DNA of 64,000 nt from Cannabis sativa. Taxonomy: Eukaryota; Streptophyta; Magnoliopsida; Rosales; Cannabaceae. A program made the translations under genes and the position numbers. The DNA lies in NCBI RefSeq assembly GCF_029168945.1, contig NC_083607.1:32039257-32103256 (forward strand), written 5' to 3'. Under the pieces are notes generated by a model that saw only the letters and a program-made list of their open reading frames with translations, was not told the DNA's origin and did not search any database. Every line of letters starts with the position of its first letter. Position 1 is the stretch's first letter. This document shows positions 33,013 through 45,352 of the stretch, one piece after another.

Positions 33013-34471
33013 TGTTAACTCAAACTTTTAGATCTCCTTGTTTTGATGATTAGCAAATATTTGATTATTATTTGTTACTAATGATTTATTGATTTTGTAG
33101 CAAATTTAAAAGAGAAAATAAATATTTTGGTATTTTTACCAAACTTTTAAAAGCAACACTAAATGGACTCAACAAGCATATCAAGAGCAAAAGATTCATC
33201 AAGGGATCAACAACTCAAGACCCTATTCAAAAGAGGTCTTCAAAATCCCAAAGTCAAAAAGTCAACCCGAAAGTCAAAGTCAAAGTCAAAGTCAAGGTCA
33301 ACTCTCGGGAAAAATCAACTTGGGATCAAAAACATGCAAATCAAGCTAGGAGGCTCTTATACATCAAGACTACTCAAAATTAAATGGTATAAATCTACTT
33401 TAGTCTTGTTAAAGTGATTTGCATAGCACACTAAGTTTTTATAAATTTGAATTTTGGCCCATTCACTAACTTGTGCAACAAGTTTTCTCACACGATAGTT
33501 CAAAATTTTTTTTGATTGAATTTCTAAATTACATTTTGTTTAACTAAGAGAACAAAGTTGGAATTTCTGAAATCGGATAATCGAGTAAGAAGTTATGCGC
33601 GTTTAAGTCCCGAAAAATGGCACTTTTGCCACTGGTCAGTCATCCGGAAAATTCCGGTTGCAATCAATCCGGAATTCCGGTTCCCATCCGGACTTCCGGT
33701 TCATGGCTGACCCCACCTCGGGAAACGTGCTAACGGCTATAAACGGCTAGTTTTTTATCAAACACTATATAAACTCGATTTTTCTTTCAAAAAAGCAGTT
33801 GGTTGAGCATTTATTACATATATCTAACCTATCTAAGTGAGATTAAGGAGCTTCTAAGTTTGAAATCCAAACCAACACATTTCACACACTTTGAGCCAAA
33901 ATTTGATTTTATTCATCTTAAGTGTGCTTGCTTTTCACTCTAGGTTTCCATTGTATCATCATATTTCTAGAGTGATTTTAGCTTGTATATCAAACACATT
34001 TCCATATTGTGATTGAGGTGAGGTTGGCACCGGTTTTGTAAACAACCCGGAAATAGTGAGATTGGCACTTTAACAATCCGAGAAAGAGGTTAATAGTCCT
34101 CGGGGGTGCGAAACTATTGTAAGAGGTTTGGAAATACCTTGGTGAAAATTTCCCGGTTGTAAGGGTTAGTCAAGCCCGTTAACTTGGCTCGATATTGGAA
34201 CTCAAAGCTAGGTCCATAGCTTTGAAGACCAAGGACGTAGGTGGCATAGTTCTACCGAACCTTGTAAAAATCGAGAGTTTGCATTTTCTAATCCTTAAAC
34301 TCTTTACTTTACAAGTTTAGTTATTTGTCTTAATATATTGCTTGCCATACTACTTGCTTTTACTTGATTAATTGACTAATTGCATAATTTTGTGTTAAAA
34401 GTTTTAATTTTCCGAAATTAGTTTAAATTTCCAATTCACCCCCCCTCTTGGAAACATATCTTGGGCTAACA
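33013..34471 (+). repeat. SIRE-type 3' LTR (1459 bp)
   Basis: It matches the 5' LTR with about four substitutions (for example at 33344 and 33359) and one extra C near 34439. A 17-bp loss within the palindrome cluster (33641-33661) removed most of the first palindrome and half of the second. The W-box array and TATA box are retained. It is followed by the AGGCT duplication. Confidence 0.93.
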
Positions 34472-34988
34472 AGGCTTAACTAACAAATCAAAGAACACAA
34501 ATAATACTCTTGAGATTGAACCTAAGCATGTCAGGATTAAGATCTGTTGATCTAAGATCAACCAGTGATATTGACTTAGAAAGATACAAAGGTAAGATTA
34601 TAATATCTTTACTAAGATCAATATTGTTCCCAGTCCAATGTATACTCCATACATCCGAAACTAGCATACTTTGCCAATGTTCTAGAAAGAACGTAACACT
34701 TATCCAAGGTGTAAGTATACTTTATTGCTAATTATCACATCAGTGTAAATCCAGTGCACTGATGAATCAAGGGACATTATCTTTTGAAGCATATAATCAC
34801 AATTACATTCCACTGTGTTGACATCACTGTAATTGTGAATAACTATATGTTCTGGACTTTACATTTTTTGTACACATTAAACCATAAACATGAAAACTAC
34901 ATGTAAACACAAATAACTTCTAATCTTCTATTGATAACAAATCAGATTGTATTGAAATGAGTTTTATTTAGGGCATAAAATCCCAACA

Positions 34989-35331
34989 GAATCAACTGCG
35001 CATATTTTCCTGAAAAAGATGTTTCGAACAGAACACCACACATATCTGCACGGACAAAGTCTTCCTAGCCGAACAGTGGACAATCCGAACAGCATGCCAA
35101 CACTTAGCAACTTCAGCACTTGCATCGTGAATCACAGAGGCAATCCCTATAACTCTGGGATCATATCACAAAGATATGGCAAGCTGTCCAAATCCCCCAA
35201 TCACTGTATTTTGTATTTAATGTGTAATCTTAACAATTATAGACATTGTAAATAAAAGGAAAACTTTACCTCAACCACAAAAGCCCTATAAATATTGATC
35301 TATTCTCAATGGGCAGAGGGTCAAAAAAATT
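34989..35331. other. Orphan segment between two minus-strand LTRs
   Basis: These 343 bp have higher complexity than their surroundings. A CCCTATAAATATTG string (35285-35298) is followed by ATTCTCAATGGGCAGAGGGTC, a pattern I associate with the promoter-proximal part of short copia LTRs. A 78-codon open frame (35019-35255) has no recognisable motif. It may be a fragment of another LTR or the only unique genomic DNA here. Confidence 0.35.
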
Positions 35332-37017
35332 GTTGGAAATATTTTACCAAGATCTAGATTTACCACTATGTATGTTTCATTAACATCCTAATATGAATTC
35401 TAAAACAATGAAATAAACACATATAAAGTTTAGTAAACCTTACATTGAGTGCAGCGGAATATAATGACTCCTTCCATTCAGATCTCTAGCCCTTGATTCC
35501 TTTCTGTAGTAGAACATAATCAAGATCTGAACCTGGATCTCTTTCTCTCCTTCCTTTGATGCTGATTCTCCTTCTTGATGTTTGGATTCTTCATAGTCTT
35601 ACACACTATCATTGAGATACCACTTGATGTGTGTGGGCACTACTCCATCACTAAATGCATGTGGCCGACCAAGACTTATGGAAAAAGGCCTCACTTTTGC
35701 AACTTTCCCATTTTGTCATTTCTCAATCCCTTTTTCTCAAAAATACCAATTTTCCAATTTTAACCATTTAAATGCCAATTATAATTATTTAATAACTTAA
35801 AAATAATTATTAAATAATATTGTAATTTAATATATTTATTAATTTAGACATATAAAGTCTCTTAATTAATAAATAAACCTAGAATCTCTTTTCTTTACAA
35901 TTTCGCCCTTACTTAGTGAAAATTCATAAAGTAGACATAGTCTAACTTTAGAATTATAATTGATTAATTAAAATCAATTAACTGAGTCTTACAAGCAGTA
36001 TGGTCTCAACTAGTATGAGGACCATGAGCCTATATTAACCGAGCTTCCAATAAGTCGAACCGAATTTACCAAGTAAATTCCCTAACTTATTAATTCCTTA
36101 TGGAATCCACACTTAGAACTTGGAATTGCACTCTCAGTCATATAGAACGCTCTATATGTTCCACGATATAGATACGCTATTATTTATCCATTGTTATAAT
36201 CCTAATTTGATCAATGACCCTCTAATAGATGATCACATTGAATAGGCACTAAATTACCGTTACACCTTCAATGTATTTTATCCTTAAAACACTTAGCTCC
36301 GTATAAATGATATTTCAGCGAAGTGAAATGAGATCTCCACCATTTATCTCTGTTTAGGCAAGCTCCAAGGATATCATCGTTTCACTTCTAAATTCCTATA
36401 GAAGTTATAGACTCCATATTTATGTTAGCGCTCCCACTCAATTATACTATCATGTTCCCAAAATGTACGTATCACCCTGACCCAAAAGTAGGCTTAACTA
36501 ACAAATCAAAGAACATGTATAATACTCTTGAGATCGAACCTAACAATATCAGGATTAAGATCATTTGATCTAGGATCAACAGGTGATATTGAATTGAATA
36601 GATATTACGGTAAATTTTAGTATATCTAATCAAAGTTCAATATCGGTCCCTTTCGATGTATACTCCATACATCCGATACTGGTAAACTTTGCCAATGCCC
36701 TGGAAAGGACATAACACTTATCCAAGGTGTAAGAGTACCTATTGCTGATTATCATGTCAGTCTAAATCCAGTGAACTGACAAATCAGGGAATAAACTTTG
36801 GAACATATAATTGAGATTATATTCCACTGTGCTGACAACACTATAATCATTAACAAATTCATATGTTCTGGACTTAAATAGAATTCATACATCATATGTA
36901 TATAATCATGAAATAAATCATGTGAACCATGCAACATAAAATGTTATTTCTGATCTTTATTAATAAGTAAATCTGATTCTATTGAAATGGGTTTTATTTA
37001 GGGCGCAAAACCCAGCA
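35332..37017 (-). repeat. 3' LTR of Angela-like element R, minus strand, internally deleted
   Basis: On the minus strand it begins TGCTGGGTTTTGCGCCC at 37017 and ends TTTCCAACA at 35332. It is about 190 bp shorter than the family norm because of one deletion near 35651, which removes the TATA box region, so it could not act as a normal promoter. It is preceded, on its own strand, by the family polypurine region (37018-37032), which identifies it as a 3' LTR. Confidence 0.88.
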
Positions 37018-38940
37018 AACTCCCACGTGCACTAATATAAAACAAAATGTTCATTTCAAATAATCTCAACACCTTGATATACAAATCAAGTGTAGTAGTA
37101 GTATACTCCTCGTAATAGGATCTGACGGGTTGAATTAAACACAACCTTCTCTCCACCATTACTCTTCCTTAATCACAAAATCCTTGATATTGTGAAATTC
37201 CTCACTATATGTCTACTCTCTTGGGATACTGGATTCTATACTTTTGGCAACTACTTTTTGGTTAATCAGGAAATAACACTAGTAGTTAAGACAGGTTGGA
37301 ACGGTACCACAAATGTATAGAACTTTTCTTAGACTGTATAAGTACCTTTCCTGCATCTTTAATATTCAGTCTCTCTCTGGTAGACCTAGAGACTTCAGAT
37401 AGGTTTTTACACTTCTCCAAAATAACTACTCCACCCCCAGAGTAATCAACATCTTATCAGCAGACTTTCTAGCACAAAGGCAAGTCTCGAAATCTAATGT
37501 GGTGTAGTCTAAGAGTTTTAAACACACCCTTATCGACTAACATATAGTTCCTCTTCTTAATCTTAAGATTTACTTGATTGTCTTCCAATGTTCCTTTCCT
37601 GGATAAATCTGATACCTACTCATTACTCCCACTCAACAGTAGGTGTCTGGTCTAAGGCATACTAAAGCATATCTGAGACCTCTCACTGTTGATTCAAGAA
37701 ATCCTTTCATGGCTTTATCTTTTCTAGAATAGTTGAGACTTTTCCTTAGATAAAATTTGTGTCTAAGAAGTCGAGAAGCTTCTATAGATTGCCATTAAAA
37801 AGAAAATGTTTCAGCATCTTACTAAAGTAAGTTGCTTGCATTAGAGTAAGTAAATACCAGGTATACCATAAGCCATAGGTTTAAATAAACTCAAACCTAT
37901 AATACTAGGAACAGGAAGTTTTGTTAAGTCCATTGAATAGACTTATTAACAAAAATTTCCTTTTACGTCCTTGTAATAGAAAAATTTAGGTTACTCCATG
38001 TGAATGGATCAAACCATAGTTCTCTTGGCGTTTCTTCTTAGTTTCTTATCTTGACAATCCATTACTTGTTTAAACTCACAATGGATTTTAATCACTAGTT
38101 TCTTCCAAGTCATAAGAAGGTGAGTTCCTAGAAATCCTCCCACTACGACAAGGTACCGTGTATTGTGTCTAAGAAAACAAAATGGTATTGACCTCTTCGG
38201 TTGTGTCAAGACAAAAGAGGCAGTGGGATCATCATGTAAAGATGATAGAACACTTTTGGAATTAAAAAAAAAAAATATCTCCTTTATTTGCTACTTTATT
38301 TTCAGACTTAGTCATTTTCTTAGAAGAGTTGTATTTGTTTAACCAAAAACTTTCTTATCTAATGACTATGGGATGGTCCACCCGTAATCACTTAGAATAG
38401 CTAACAAACATGCAAACCATGGTTAACAGTTCTAGCTTTTCTTAAGATTTCGATCAGGTCATCCATGAATCTAGTAATAGTTTACACTAAGTACACAACC
38501 ATTGCATCATTCTGAAATTGTATTACCATAGAAGGACTTAGGTAACGACTAGTAACTAATCAATATGCAACTCAAATTTCTGGGGAGGTAAGTCTTGATA
38601 TAATTCAAAAATCAACTTAATGATCTTTGAACTGCATATCTACTAACTATTTCTCCACCCCTATCAGTTCGCAAGATCTTTAACCACTTACCTTAATGGT
38701 TTTTCACCATTACTAGAAATTCATGAAATTTTTCAAACATTTCAAATTTCTTTTGTTTAAGGTAAAATCTAGAGTGATCGTTTTAAGAATATAACGAAAA
38801 ACTCATATCCACCCCTGAATGTACATCCATCTGCGAATGAGATGAACTTATTTTCAGTGGATGTAGGCATATTAACTCTTTGCAGAGATTGATCTTGTCA
38901 AAACCACTATGAACAAGATACAAATGCCATAGATTTAAAA
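37018..38940 (-). pseudogene. Decayed Ty1/copia pol of element R
   Basis: This is the minus-strand counterpart of the F1 pol remnant. From right to left it shows the pre-integrase remnant (about 38880-38935), integrase with the same PQQNG-region deletion (38571-38590), and the RT-proximal peptide region at 38009-38209 (QPKRSIPFCFLRHNTRYLVV) that F1 also has. The RNase H-side remnants follow, to the polypurine tract. Stops and frameshifts are numerous. It has no coding capacity. Confidence 0.8.
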
Positions 38941-41900
38941 AATATGTGGTTGTATCTTTTTATGACTTAGGTTTAGTTACATCGAAGAGTTCTTAGAATA
39001 GTGCAAGTGGATTCTGGTCACAGAATACTAAAATCATATTCCATACTAATATACAGTTTGAATCCATTGATAGAAAATTGTTATTAAACACTTGTGAAAG
39101 TGTAACTGTATAATGAGTAATTCGTTCTTGAACCACCACTATTAATTTAACTCTAAGTCTGATTTGCCATATAAGTAGGAGATTTGTAAGATTGAGGATT
39201 TATATCATTTTAGGATAGAATTTCGGGAATATAATCATATGCGTCATTTAATTTCTTAAGAGAAAATATAGAATGACATGAAATGATTTATAGACCATTC
39301 ATCCAATGATATGTTATTGAGCTAATTCGAAATGAATAAGCTAAGACGAATTAGGATAATTTCGTTTTTAAATAAGAATCCAACGATGCTCCGATTAGCG
39401 AGAGTCAAAGTAATCTTATTTATACAATCTTCTTGTTTCATATTGTAAATACTAGTCTAAGGTGTCATCAATTGATGAACAACTAGATGTTGCATTTACA
39501 ATATTTATCTTTCGAGATCTAACACTATTATGTTTGTCTAATGTTGACAATCCATTAGGGATTTGTCCCATTAGAACAACAAACCAAGTTAGACCAACAA
39601 TGAAGATTCGCAATTAAACTACAATTTAATAACAAAAAATAACATGGTTCAATATAAATTCATACACAATTCAGAAATTATTAAACACATAGCAAGTAGG
39701 AATGACAAGTGAAAATACTAAAACAAACAATCCTAAGTAATTTCCAAGGTTTTCAACAAACTGATATCAGTGTCCCGTTTAGGCGAGAGTTAGTGATACC
39801 TTTCATTGAATAGAGTTGTCAGCTCATCTAAAATGATAAACATTCTAGCAACCTTTTATTTGATCAAGATTGGAATCCAGCGTTGTCCCGTTTAGGCGAG
39901 AGTCAAGGCTATTCTATCTTATGAGCTTCTACCATTGTTTCATACTTTTGTAAGTCAAATACAATCGCCACCATTAGGGTGATCAATACTATACAAAACA
40001 CTTACAAATAATATTATCTTTCGAGATTCTATGGCGTTAAATTGCTAATGAACGTTCCTCCATTAGGGAGGATTACTCACTAATATAAGAACTATGTAGA
40101 ACCAACAATGGAGATCAAATGTCCTAATAATAATAAAGCTCATTATTTAAAGAAAGTTGTATTTTCTTCTAATATTTATTTCAAATATATATATTTATTT
40201 AATTAAAATTTCCAATTCATAATGAAAAATTCTAAATATAAATTTTTAATTTAATATTTAGAAATTATACTTAGATGGATATGAAAATAACGTGAATTAT
40301 TTCCATCTTAGTAATAAATTCCAATAAATATTTAGAAAAATATTCAATTTAAGTTGTTTCAAAATTAATTTAAATTAATTTACAACTCAAATTTAATTTT
40401 CTATAAATATATATTACATTTCGAAAATTGAAGTATATAAGAATACAATTTTCAAAAAATGCTTTAAAATAAAATAAAAATAAATCCTGAAAAAAATTAT
40501 TCTAATTTTATGTTGGCCCAAAATTAATTAATAAAATTAATTTACAACAAAACTATAATTTTCCTATTTAATTAAATATTTAAGAAAAATTTCAAATATT
40601 TAAGTATCATGATTAAGAATCAACTTAAATATTAGTTTTCTATTTAATTAAATATCACTAGAAAAATACTTCAAGCAAAACATATAATATCTATCTAGAC
40701 TTTCATTGACTAATTAATTTATTTTCTAATTATAATATATTTTAGTTCATTTATTTTAATTAATCATTAAATGAAAAAAATCATTGATTTAAGTTGGTCC
40801 AACATTAAAATAAACAATTTTCAACTTTAATCTATTTTTCAAATAAAATTCGAAATTTCTGGATCAAAGAAATGCAATTTCGAAATTTTGGGAAAAAGAT
40901 TAATAAAATAAAATAAAATATATTTGGAAAATTATTCAAATTTAAGTTATTCTGAAATTTTAAAGAAAAATTTCCAACTTAAAATAATTTTTTATTTATT
41001 TAAATATCATGAAAATAACAATATTTAAGTATCATGATGAAAATCAACTTAGATATTGAAATTTTCAATTTAATTAAATGTATTAAATTCAAGAATAAAT
41101 AATTAAGTATAGAGGAGACTTAATTATTAATTCTAGTTTAATACTAGAAAAAATATACTTAACTTAGATTGTACCAAAATTAATTATTGAACAATTAATT
41201 TCACAATCTATGATATTTTCCTAATTAAATATTAGAAAAATATAATTAGTACTAGAAATAACTATCTAGAATATATATCATTAATTTAACTAAGTATCTT
41301 TTCAAGATTTGGAAAATATCCAATTTAAGTTGTTGTAGAAAGAATCTATAATAATCAACTTAAAAAATATCTTAAGAATCTTCAATAACCAATTCTTAGA
41401 ATTCCTCAACTTAATATTAAATTCAAAAGATATTCAAATTTAAATTAATAAGGAAAATTAGTTAGAAATAACTAATTTATAACTTAAATAGGAATATTTA
41501 ATGAAATAATTAAAGTAAGTTTCATGAAGAATCTAGTTAGTTAAAATTCTTTATTTAATTGAATACAAGAAAAATACAAATAGTTTATCTAGAAATTAAT
41601 TCATTAAACTAAATGTGTTTTTCTTAAATTAATTTAAAAAAAAAACTTTGAAATTAATTATGTTCCTAATCAATTTTATTAGGTTAAACTAATTTAATTA
41701 ACCTAGTACAGTTATTCAAATCAGGCAAATGGGCCTTCAAAGTTGGGGTAGTTCATGTGAGGGGGAGCTGGGTTCAGTATGTCGTACCCACTTCTATTGG
41801 CCCCCAACTCTCACACAAGGCCCAAAAGAGAGGAATTTAACCTTAAAATGAACAACTGTTATTAATTGAATAGGCCCAAAAACTAAATGGGCCTAAATAA

Positions 41901-42988
41901 AATCTATCATGGTGTGACATTTTATTTAGCAACAACCTATATGCATATAAATATAAAGTAAACATATAGGCTCACACAGGTACACAGATTTGGATGGATC
42001 CTATCATGTTACTAGGTCATACACAGATGAAAGAAGAATGTAAAATTTACCTGTTACAAATTATTTACTTGACCTATTGACAATTGAACCATGGGTTAAA
42101 ATCAGATCATTTGATCTGTCAACAAGGTAACCATGGCAATTTAGATCAAGCAATAATATGTTTTAGAAAAACTTACAAACAATCTAAAACACATACTCCT
42201 GCAACAAGTTAGATTGGATAGTTGGATGTAGGATTTATATAATTTTAAATTAATTAATAAAAAACCTACATTTTTGAAAAATTAGGTTTCAACTAACCTA
42301 AATATCATTTCAAAAAAATAATTTGCTAACCACCTTTTAAATTTCATGTTATTTTATAAATTAAATATTCAATAAAATAAAATGATAAATACATACCCTT
42401 TTCTGATTTTATAATTTAATTTAAGTAAAAATAACAAAATTTAAAAGTTAGCAAAAATATCTTATTTCTATTTAAAATGCCATGATTATAGTAATATTTT
42501 AAATCTAAATAAGGTCAAATTACTTAAAATAGAATATTTTATAAAAAGAATTTAATATCTGACCTTATATTTAAAAATAAGATAAAATAATCAAATTTTT
42601 AAAAAAAATAAGAAAAGAAGTAAGCAAAAATAGATTTTTACCTATTTTCAAATTCAAATTACACTTATATCTAAAATTAATTTTTTTAAAAAAAAACAAA
42701 TTAATTTATTTTTGATAATTAGATTTGAAATATGAAAAGTAAAAATCAAAATCCAAAACTACACAAAAAATCGGAAGTTAATTCCATGAAATAGCATGAA
42801 AACTCGAAGAAAAACGAAAAAATTGTGAGTTGTACGGATGGTGCAAAGCACACCATCCAGGTGCACATCCTTGGTCGCAAGGGGCTGCTTGGGCGCACAA
42901 AGGGTGCTGCCAGCAGCCAACCACGCGAACAAGGGCGTGTCACCACCCCAATTTTTTCAAAACTTCAAAAAATCATAACTAATTCAAA
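38941..42988 (-). mobile_element. Leader region of Angela-like element R, minus strand
   Basis: It holds the CTCTCGCC-type repeats (about 39390-39905), AT-rich leader, the conserved hairpin island (41722-41842) and a GC-rich cassette (about 42835-42945), in the order expected for the minus strand. It ends at 42988, roughly 240 bp short of where the primer site and 5' LTR should be; both are missing. Confidence 0.8.
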
Positions 42989-43223
42989 TAAAATGTGCAT
43001 TTCAAATAATCTCAACACATTTATATACAAATCAAGTGTAGTAGTAGTAAACTCCTCGTAATAGGATCTAAAAGGTTCAATTAACCACAACCTTTTCTCC
43101 ACCATTACTCTTCCTTAATCAAAAAATCATTGATAATGTTAAATTCCTCTCTATATGTATACTCTCTTGGGATACTGGATTCTATACTTTTGGCAACTAC
43201 TTTTGGTTATTCAGGAAATAACA
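42989..43223 (-). mobile_element. Fragment of a second minus-strand Angela-like copy
   Basis: This segment repeats the polypurine-proximal part of the interior (compare 37040-37275; TGTAGTAGTAGTAAACTCCTCG here). It is joined directly to the R leader on the left and cut on the right by the F2 LTR. The join at 42988/42989 brings together sequences normally about 5.9 kb apart, showing a rearrangement between copies. Confidence 0.7.
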
Positions 43224-44604
43224 TGTAGGGTTTTATGCCCTAAATAAAACTCAATTCAATATAATCAGATTTACTTATTAACATAGATCAGAAATAACAT
43301 TTAATGTTGCATGGTTCACATGATTTATTTCATGATTATATGTACATAATGTATAAATTCATCTCAAACCCTTTTCACATACTTGATCCTGTTTATTGTG
43401 TCGTCAACACATTGGAAAGTAAACATGACTATGTGAATAAAGTTTCCTAGATTTATCAGACATAGGGTTTTACTGATATGATAATCTACAACATAGTTTA
43501 CTTGTGTAAAGACCGCTTAGTTTAATTTGTAAATTAGCAGTTAATCATGTTTAATTATGGAAAATTATTTATAGCTATTTAAATAATTATTATGCTGTTA
43601 TTGTTGAATTCTGAAATGCATTTTATGTCATTTAGTGATTTTCATAAGTTTGCATTTCTGGTGCCCGGTAACATGGAACTCGGTGTTTGGCTCAGTAAAA
43701 TCACAACTTAGTATGTTAGTAGATTGGGACAGTTTATTAGACATTGGGAATGTCGGGAATGGCCGGGAATTTAGAATTTCCCAAAATACCCCCTTTAGTG
43801 TTATTTATGTTATTTTAGTGTGAAGGGGAAAAATAGTCATTTTGTCCCATTATTGTTTTGTCCTTTAGTGGACTTTATTTAGTTAAATTCTATGTTTATT
43901 AATGTTAATTTTGGCTGAAATAAAGGGTTGGGTTGCATGTTTACTCTTTTTATTCAAAATCAAAGTTAGAAAAAAATTAAGGAAAAGCATTTTTTCTCAA
44001 CTCTCTTTCTCTCTATTTTCGGCCCCTTGAGGAGCAAGGTTCTTTGAGATTTTTCTTGTGAATTCATCTCCTTTATGGTGTGCTAATCAAGCTAGGTTAG
44101 CTCCTAATCTTTCTCTCTTTTAGTTTGTTGAAAATGATTAAAAATTGAGTAATGCATGTCTAATTTTGAAGTTGTTGTTGCTGCTGTAGTTCTAATTTGT
44201 TTCTGTGATTTTTATGCTTGAATTGATTGGATTAGAGGGGTTGTAATGCATGCTTGTTACCTTTGTTTAAGTTTGTGAAATTTTAGTACAAAAGCTATGG
44301 TTTTCAAAGTAAATTCTTGATTTTTGTTGCTGTGGTTGCTGTTATGGTTAGGTAGTGTTTTCTGGTGTTAAATGATGTTGAAATATGTTGAATTAAGCAT
44401 GATTTAGTGGCTGTTTGGAGGGATTAGTCAAGTTTTGAGTTTTGAACTCAATCTTGAACCTCCAATGGTGATTTTTGATTCTGTGAATTCTGGGTGCTTT
44501 TGTTGCTTTAGAAATGTTCTATGGGATATTTAGAACAGGTCTTGAAGTTTTGGTATAGTTTGGAATTGATTTGAGCAATGTGTGAAATTTTGGGTGAAAT
44601 CTGC

Positions 44605-44700
44605 GAGGAACCGAAATTCCGATTGTGCATCCGGAATTCCGGATGGGGTTCTGAAAATACCCAGAACCGAAATTCCGGTTAGGCAATCGGTCTGCCGGTT
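44605..44700. repeat. CCGGAATTCCGG palindrome cluster in Tekay LTR
   Basis: The perfect 18-bp palindrome CATCCGGAATTCCGGATG (44628-44645) is flanked by degraded copies: GAACCGAAATTCCG near 44609, and GAACCGAAATTCCGGTT followed by a weaker copy, near 44664-44700. The same 18-mer occurs in the SIRE LTR. Confidence 0.85.
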
Positions 44701-45030
44701 TGGTGATTTTTAGGAACCCTAGATTTCCTCGTTTTTTATGTTATTTGGGGTATTGCCATGCTTTTTATCGATAGGGAAACTTTTAGTTCCTAGTTTAAGT
44801 CCCCGAGAAGTGATTTAGCGTATCACTTATAGTGTCGTGATTGTTATGGTTGAGGAGCCTGTAAACCGCCACGCAGTTCATTCCAGTCAGGTTGACCGAC
44901 ACACCTGAATTCGAAATTGAGGTAAGATTAGTATAACAGTATGCATATATATTACATGTTTAGTGTGCATGTAGGAAGGCTGTTAGATTACATTAGATAT
45001 GTATGTTGGCTTCAAACCATCTGACTGTAT

Positions 45031-45352
45031 CACATCTGTACAGGCTAGAGTATGACTAGCGACTGGAGTATGACCAGTGTACCGTGTATAGGCTGACACT
45101 GTATCACATCGGCACAGGCTAGAGCATGACTAGCAGCTGGAGTATGACCAGTGTGCCGAGTATAGGCTGATACTCGGGTTGGTGGTTCTGTACTATTTGA
45201 CGTATCACATCAGTACAGGCTAGAGTATGACTAGCTCTGAGTATGACCGAGGTACCGAGTATAGGCTGATACTGTAACACATCGGTACAGGCTAGAGTAT
45301 GACTAGCAGCTGGAGTATGACCAGTGTACCGAGTATAGGCTGTTACTTGTCA
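45031..45352 (+). repeat. Four-unit tandem repeat in Tekay 5' LTR
   Basis: Units start at 45031, 45105, 45206 and 45278 with CACATC..TACAGGCTAGAGTATGACTAG. Each unit contains GAGTATGAC twice in slightly different contexts (TAGAGTATGACTAG and GGAGTATGACCAG) and ends GAGTATAGGCTG. Unit length is about 72-74 bp, with one 27-bp insertion after the second. The 3' LTR carries the same array from 55195. Confidence 0.9.

Larger units (their letters stand above)
13874..34471 (+). mobile_element. SIRE/Maximus-type Ty1/copia retrotransposon with extra 3' ORF
   Basis: This is a complete element bounded by LTRs starting TGTTAACTC and ending GGGCTAACA, inside a perfect AGGCT target duplication (13869-13873 and 34472-34476). 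Without the F1 element nested in its RT gene it would be about 10.4 kb. Contents in order: 5' LTR, primer site, gag with two zinc knuckles, pol in copia order (protease, integrase, RT, RNase H), an additional ORF, repeated polypurine tracts and 3' LTR. The long size, the two knuckles and the extra ORF between pol and the 3' LTR match the SIRE/Maximus lineage. The LTRs differ at only about four substitutions plus a 17-bp and a 1-bp gap, so insertion was recent. Confidence 0.95.
12532..34988 (-). mobile_element. 5' LTR of Angela-like element A, interrupted by the SIRE element
   Basis: The LTR occupies 12532-13873 and 34477-34988 on the minus strand; the span between is the SIRE-type insertion plus its target duplication. 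It begins (at 34988) TGTTGGGATTTTATGCCC and ends (at 12532) with ATTCTAACA next to the primer site. The terminal CCAACA has changed to CTAACA, a sign of age. The sequence is more diverged from F1 than F1's LTRs are from each other. Bases 34989-34993 (GAATC) would be half of its target duplication; the other half is not in sight because the 3' LTR is lost. Confidence 0.88.

Noticed and set aside
35019..35255. A 78-codon frame in the orphan segment
   Set aside because: No recognisable motif and no upstream promoter; too short to call a gene.
45031..45352. Repeats with variable spacing that superficially resemble a CRISPR array
   Set aside because: The units are 72-74 bp with internal repeats, lie in an LTR, are duplicated in the other LTR, and the DNA is plant nuclear. 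There are no cas genes.
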